Below, piece after piece: positions 31,838 through 37,009 of a stretch of DNA of 37,009 nucleotides (position 1 is its first letter; each line of letters begins with the position of its first letter). Origin of the DNA: Candolleomyces eurysporus (Eukaryota; Basidiomycota; Agaricomycetes; Agaricales; Psathyrellaceae); contig JANBPK010000714.1 of the NCBI GenBank assembly GCA_027579435.1, positions 1-37,009 of the forward strand, given 5' to 3'. The position numbers were made by a program, and so were the translations under genes. Under the pieces are notes generated by a model. It was not told the origin of the DNA, did no database searches, and worked only from the letters and a program-made list of their open reading frames with translations.

Positions 31838-32767
31838 ATTCCTCGCTTTCGGGTTCTTTCTTTTGTTTTTTGCATCATCCTTGTGACTTTTTACGTCCCG
31901 TCATGTATTTCTGTATATTCCAAGTCATTGTTATATCGTAACTGCCATAATTCCACTGTACATTTCAATAAGCTCGGAAAGAACTGTCCGAGAATTCGGT
32001 GAAATGAAGATGGGCTAGACCTTCACCGGACGCCGACCACGGTACCGGCTGTCGAGATTCGACAGATTCAGAGAGTCACTTCATGTCATTACTCTCGCCA
32101 TACCATGTGTACTTGTGCCAACGACCATACAGACAACCCGCAGCCACAGCGGGCGTTTGCCTTTAAACTGCAGAGAGTTACCGACGGCAAACAGTCGGCC
32201 GAATGTAACCATCACGAATTCGGACGAAGTCCCCTATGAGGTCTTCTTTTCGACGTACCATGCACTCATTCTGCTATCTGTTCAGCCCCCGTCTTCGATC
32301 TGCCCTTTGAGCTGAGAACTGGATATTTTGGCTTGCTTACATTTCATCCAGTCATCTCGCGGCTTTTACAGTTGGAATAGCCGCCACTTACCTTAAAGCT
32401 CGAACATGAGGCGCAACCACACCCCCNACTCATGGCTGCGCATTAGGTTTGGACCCAGGAACTGTGGAGGTGTTGGTTGCCCATATGGTACACAGTCTCA
32501 TACGGAAGGAGTGATGCACACATGCACATGGCTTCGAAATCCCTATCATCTATTCCCCGGGCATTCTTAGGCCAGCGGTATTGCACTTGGATGACTCAAC
32601 TCCCCTTCCTACTCCATCGATTTAACCTTCACTATCGCCGACTCGAAAACTCTGGTCCTAGAACTTGGTTTTTCACTTGTTGGCGTTCCAGCAAGTGTCT
32701 ATCACCTTTCTGCTGTTTGCCATTGGCCCAGACCGACGACATCAATTGACGGTGCGCCTCGGCTCGG
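31838..32767. other. Intergenic region, about 930 bp
   Basis: It contains the 3' flank of the orphan exon and the promoter of the arrestin-like gene. There is one N at 32427. No splice-supported gene, tRNA-like TPsiC box or large repeat was seen. Confidence 0.55.
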
Positions 32768-34576
32768 ATGTCGACCGCGAGTCTTCCGTCCTATATTCCG
32801 CCGACGAATAACCCGGCACCCTCCTATTCCTATGAACCGCAAGAGTCAGAACAAATCTTGGCGGTTGCAGACAGCAGCGTTCGTCATCGACCCCCTGGCA
32901 TTTTCGTGAAGCAGTCGAAGAATGGGCAATTCATCCTTCGACTCTCTGGGCAACAGACTGATGCTACTGTGCCTTCATATGGTCTAAACACCATCATCGA
33001 AGGAGTCGTAGAGGTCACCAGGACGGACGGAATCACAAGAGTTGAGCTCAAGGTGAGAAGTCGTTGATACACGCTGCCAATTTCATGTCCGCATGGAAAT
33101 GCGCGTGGGGCGACGAGACCCCGTCGCTTTGCTCGATCTTTTCGGCACTAGCATTGGCTTCTCAACTTCCTACCATGAATTAGGTCGAAGGATATCTCAA
33201 GCTCAGGGAAATTGGAGAAGGTGGCCATGCAACAGTGAAACTATGCCTCGTCAACCGCGTGCTCTGGGCCAGAGAAGGAGACAACCTCATCTGCCCTTCG
33301 GCGTCTACATTCTCACTCAGGTTACCCGAAACCTTCACCTACGAGGATAAGACATATGTCAGTGATTCTTTTTACCGCGGTTCGTCCACGAACAAACTCC
33401 TCACTGAACCCCTCATAGCCTCTACCTCCCACACACGATGTCAAGCTCAGTGGTTTTCCGGGATTTACAGCCAATATTGACGTATGTGTTATCACATCCA
33501 TTCTCTTGCCATGCTGACAATCCCCAAGTATTCGATCAGTGTCCTTGTCAATAAACCTAGTAACGCCGCTATAAGCTCAAAAGCCATGGGGCTTCTTGTC
33601 GGTGCAACGTAGGTGCTCCTTGAATCTACCCCATGCCGCTTCCTCTCACTTCTTGTCAGGACCATTCATACACCATTCGTGTATCACCCAAGGACAAAAC
33701 CACGCGCTGCGCTACCCCCGCCGCTGGTTACCGATGCTTCGGGATTTGTTTCAGTGCCAGAATGGACAGTATTTGAGTCCAAACTGTCATCCAGGCAGGC
33801 AGGGCTACAGGATATAACGGCCAAGTTATATGTTCCTGCGAGTCGGACGTTTCATCTATCAGAGAGCATACCGTTTCATTTGACTTTACATTCCTCTCCC
33901 ATGTCTTTGGCTCAGTACTTGCCTCTGAGTCCGACATCGAAGCATCTTAATGGCAAGAAGCCCACTCAAGTGCAGCTAATGCGGCAGTCAATGGTTGATG
34001 TCAAGTCAGTCAAGTCATTTACTACCCTTCTCCCTAGAAACAGCATTGCTGACAACATAGCTTCTTTGGGTTCTCTCTAGGAATGCTGACGGGGTTGGCA
34101 AAGCGAGTCGAGAGATATGGAGGACCGACTGCATCGGCGAGGGAACCATCACGTTGACGGTCAGCTATTAATTCTCTGCCACTTGCCCCGTTGTTCTTCT
34201 AACTCACCACATGCTTGATGTCTACACCAGGCTGATGCAGCCTCGTGGATAGCCTACAACGGGGAAATTAGAGTCGACCCGGGTGTGGCAGTTCCCGGCT
34301 TCAAGGCGGCAGGGCTGAGCGTCAAGGTATGTCACCTTCGAGTCCGAGTTGGCCTTCTCTTCTATTCCTAGGATTTGATGACTTATGGCATGGCTTCTAC
34401 CGTTTTCGTTGTAGGACTTCATTCTCTTCACAATAATGCCTCCGGACCTTGTCAAAGGCCCCTTTGAAGACCTTCGTCAAGTCATTTCCATCAAGCTGAC
34501 AACAGACCCATGGACACCGAATGGTGCTGGAATAGGAAGCCCAGCTCGCTCGTATCCTTCGTCGCAAGAGGAATAA
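32768..34576 (+). CDS. Arrestin-like domain protein
   Basis: Eight exons, 32768-33052, 33184-33357, 33419-33481, 33529-33608, 33660-34004, 34081-34159, 34231-34326 and 34415-34576, join in phase to 427 residues. The protein opens with Pro/Tyr-rich sequence (LPSYIPPTNNPAPSYSYEPQ). A beta-rich domain follows (GIFVKQSKNGQFILRLSGQ, IIEGVVEVTRTDGITRVEL), then WAREGDNLICPSASTFSLRL and a second beta-rich part (LSESIPFHLTLHSSPMSL). This two-lobed pattern is that of fungal arrestin-like proteins, which commonly act as adaptors linking cargo receptors or transporters to ubiquitin ligases. PPSY-like motifs in the N-terminus could contact WW domains, but that is inference. The stop at 34576 follows YPSSQEE. 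No frameshift was needed, so the model is reliable even though the exact family is not. Confidence 0.85.
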
Positions 34577-34912
34577 TAATGGTAGCATTGAGAATGTGGT
34601 GTTGCTTTTCACGATTTTTGATGAACTGGGTACACTTTTATCCCTCACGTATTTGTCTATCACGTCATATTTATGTTGAATAGCGTTGAATTGCTGGCTT
34701 GGATCCAAGCGCCAATGCTAAGCCNTCAACTTACTGGTTTGAGAGCTCTTGAGTGTATGCAAATCCAGGGAGTACCCCACCAGTATGACGCCTCTCAATG
34801 AAATGTGACGTCATAGGGCGGCGTTCAATGGAGCGGGCGGTTCGGGAATGAGTATAAAGGACCCAGCAGAAACGAGTATTCATAACTCAATAACCTCCTC
34901 GAATTCTCTGAA
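34577..34912. other. Intergenic region with a compact promoter
   Basis: 336 bp separate two plus-strand genes. It carries the CRE-like site and TATA box listed separately, and one N at 34725. Confidence 0.6.
34806..34858 (+). promoter_or_regulatory. CRE-like site plus TATA box
   Basis: A perfect TGACGTCA palindrome at 34806-34813 is followed 40 bp later by TATAAA (34853-34858), 55 bp upstream of the ATG at 34913. This is a textbook inducible-promoter layout, consistent with bZIP control of a stress-type gene. Confidence 0.6.
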
Positions 34913-35603
34913 ATGGATCCAGTCACACTCACCTCTGCCACTGCATATAACCAGCCCAGCTACGAGGCTGAGGCCCCCATTGGCCGTCCCAGGTCGGAAG
35001 ACCGAACTGTGCGCCAACTCTCGGAGGAAAGGGACATCCACCGTAGCCATCACCCGGTCAATACGTTCGCTCCTCCGAGCTCGAATTTTGATCAACCGGG
35101 AGAGCCTATTGATACTGCTCCTCAACAAGGTATGCGCCATGTTTGTCGATGTGGGTTGGCGTATTCTGAGCGCTTTGTCTAGCATCGACTCAACCGGGTG
35201 ATGGCACCGAGGTACATCACACCGCTACTGGAACGACCACCGTACCGTTCAAGGAGCGTGTAATAGGTGAGCTGGACGTACCGTATCGTTGGTATGCTTA
35301 CTGACTGACCTGTTTTTAGGAGTTGCCCAGGTATTTAAATTTGCCAACTCGTCTGAATTCTAGGAACTGACATGGCCAAACCCATGACAGAAAACCAGGG
35401 GAACTGTAAGTCACCGTCCTTCGCTTCAAGTAGCTTATACTGACGACTCCGATTTCTCTAGCTCCTCGGCAAGGTTCGCAGCTTCTTCTACTTCGTGCAT
35501 TTCAATCCATTGATGACCATTTTCGTTCCAGCCCGAATTGAAGGAACATGGACAAGCCATCTTGGACGGAAGAACGACTCACGAGAAAGACCGCAATCTC
35601 TAA
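34913..35603 (+). CDS. Small hydrophilic stress-type protein with three microexons
   Basis: Six exons, 34913-35129, 35183-35266, 35320-35330, 35391-35405, 35462-35473 and 35532-35603, give 136 residues. The three middle exons are only 11, 15 and 12 nt. The frame is kept only with these microexons, which produce FKERVIGVAQ, KTRGT and LLGK before PELKEHGQAILDGRTTHEKD. That C-terminal motif (VIGVAQKTRGTLLGKPELKE) recurs in small basidiomycete proteins I remember, and it loosely resembles the GK...GN.EL...G pattern of bacterial CsbD-like stress proteins; the link is inference. There is no signal peptide or membrane segment; the protein is polar throughout. A CRE-like site and TATA box lie just upstream. 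Confidence 0.75.
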
Positions 35604-35905
35604 TTCCGCCAAAATTATACTCTTTAATGGCTTCCTCGATGTAATTTTACTATATGACTTGTAATATACCACTCCACTGTTCCCAAAAAAGACTTGCACT
35701 CTGGGAGAATTGAAGGCGCGGTTGTGACAGGCTTGTCACGTTTGTGACGCGACGCGTTCAAAGAGGTCACAACATTTTCTGTAGCAGGTTTCCATTTCGT
35801 TGTTTGCCTTTGCATCCTTATTCCTCCCTCTCCAAGGGCCATCCCCCTCCCCATTTCCTGCGATTTTTTGCTGGTCGTACAGGATATCTTGACTCGCTGC
35901 CCAAA
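35604..35905. other. Intergenic region, promoter of the SNF5-like gene
   Basis: 302 bp. It contains TTGTGACAGGCTTGTCACG at 35723-35741, an imperfect palindrome that may be a regulatory site, and pyrimidine-rich tracts. No gene. Confidence 0.5.
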
Positions 35906-37009
35906 ATGACCGACCGCCATGGGACACCATCATCAGGGTTTCCTCTTGGGACAACTACCACATTTGACATAAACCGCAATATGACGGATTCGCAGCTCCG
36001 ACAGACATGGAACCAAATTTCGAGTGCGGCGAGCTCGATAGCAGCGGGGCAAACGACCTATGCGTCGCCTGCGCCCCAGTTGCCTCAGAGTAAAGGTGTG
36101 TAAATAAACACTTTTTGCCTCTGAGGGCCAGTTTTACTTGACTGGAACGGACGATGATGAACGGACAACAAACAGCGTACATGAAAAACGTTCATTCGTG
36201 GTCGACCACATCCACACCCATTCCCCGAGGCCCAGGGATGACATCAAGCAGACCAGCAAGAACTCGAAGTGCACGAAACACGGCTGGCCCAAGTACACCA
36301 GTACCCGGAACGCCGACCATCCAAACTGCTCCATCGGCTGCTACGACGTATGTGCAACCTATATACTCGCAGCAGCCCGTGGTCATGCCACAGCCAGGCG
36401 TCGTTTACGCCCCGCCGGTCGCTGGTGCCGCCTCTGGCTCTCCAGCGTATCCGGTCCTCCAACCACCCCCCATGCCCGTCGTACCCATCCCTGCTGTGCN
36501 GCCCAACCCCCCCAAGGCGCCTCTATCGACAACACCGCAAGCTCTGCAGTCGACGTACGCTTCGCGTATGAAAACAGGCGCTTCTCTCCTCGTTCAGCCA
36601 ATCTTCAATAACAACACCACCTCGTTACTGGGCGGTGTAACACGCTCTAGTAGAAGAGGCGCGGTGATCAACTATGCCGACCCGGGGTCGGGAGACGACC
36701 TGCCCGATGCAGGGGAGCTCGATTCTGACGACTCCGATTTTGCTGCGAGCGGCGGAACGAGAGCTGCTGTGCGGGGCCAGCAGCAGCAGCAGTCGGGNCA
36801 TGGGGGTGTTCAATTCTGTTACGGGCGTTGGGAGCTCGTATGCGCCTCCAGCTGTCGCGCCGCCGCCGATTCAGCAGGCGCCCTTGAAGGCNGAGTTGGA
36901 GCAGAGTTATTTGGGGTCGGTCCCTCCGGATAGGTTTATTAAGGCTAGGAAGCCGATGGTGCCCACTCCGCATGAGTATCCGTAAGTCATGGGTTATCCT
37001 TGNTTNNNT
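35906..37009 (+). CDS. SNF5/SMARCB1-like chromatin remodeller subunit, 5' part
   Basis: Exon 1 (35906-36095) starts MTDRHGTPSSGFPLG. Exon 2 runs 36176-36981, ends at a GTAAGT donor, and the window stops in the next intron. The N at 36798 acts as an extra base; without it the frame continues unbroken. After a Pro/Ala-rich, disordered 150 residues comes the block typical of fungal SNF5/SFH1 proteins: the pieces GASLLVQPIFN, RRGAVINYADPGSGDDLPDA, ELDSDDSDFAASGGTRAAVR and later ELEQSYLGSVPPDRFIKARK. SNF5 proteins are core subunits of SWI/SNF or RSC complexes in the nucleus. The conserved SNF5 repeat domain itself lies beyond the window, so SNF5 versus SFH1 cannot be decided. The exon 2 acceptor (AAACAG at 36175) is the least certain junction. 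Confidence 0.8.

Noticed and set aside
1..37009. tRNA or rRNA genes
   Set aside because: No convincing TPsiC/acceptor arrangement or rRNA-like sequence was noticed by eye; a covariance-model scan would be needed to exclude a tRNA.

Overview
This window reads as nuclear DNA from a basidiomycete fungus, most likely an Agaricomycete. Genes are split by many short GT-AG introns (about 45-80 nt), and they include families typical of that group: a KDZ transposase with cysteine clusters, a NACHT-WD40 NLR-like protein, a SNF5-type chromatin remodeller subunit, an arrestin-like protein, a TBL/PC-esterase-like membrane protein and a seven-helix membrane protein family. I see no operons, CRISPR arrays, rRNA or convincing tRNA. 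Gene models were built by hand by joining exons so that splice sites, phases and protein character agree; nothing was searched against a database.

Layout. 1-590 (-) 5' part of a coiled-coil, basic protein; 1812-2787 (-) unrecognised acidic/Trp-rich protein; 3933-4727 (+) small MGRPRL-type basic protein; 4846-6289 (-) Cys-motif and coiled-coil protein; 6514-9500 (+) intact-looking KDZ transposase; 9661-10443 (-) small acidic protein whose upstream part appears cut off by a 1.4-kb element with terminal inverted repeats (10459-11895), the missing part lying at 11896-12150; 12218-14044 (+) TBL-like SGNH esterase; 14594-15125 (-) remnant of D-arabinono-1,4-lactone oxidase; 15420-20583 (-) a seven-exon NACHT-WD40 gene; 21128-22533 (-) a seven-exon gene of unknown function; 23191-25900 (-) decayed genes, one a degraded paralogue of the previous gene; 25934-29054 (+) multi-pass membrane protein; 29884-31490 AT-rich repeat block with a foldback element and a minisatellite; about 31490-31837 (+) orphan C-terminus of an RGG/Ala-rich protein; 32768-34576 (+) arrestin-like protein; 34913-35603 (+) small stress-type protein built with three microexons; 35906-end (+) SNF5-like gene, cut by the window edge.

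Two themes recur. First, AT-richer blocks (about 15240-18950 and 29400-31490) abut truncated genes, which suggests insertions or rearrangements. Second, several reading frames break at single Ns or homopolymer runs. The 126-nt WD40 repeat ruler shows that at least two Ns are extra bases, so several apparent frameshifts are probably assembly errors. The premature stops and lost motifs in the lactone-oxidase remnant and at 23191-25900 look like genuine decay.
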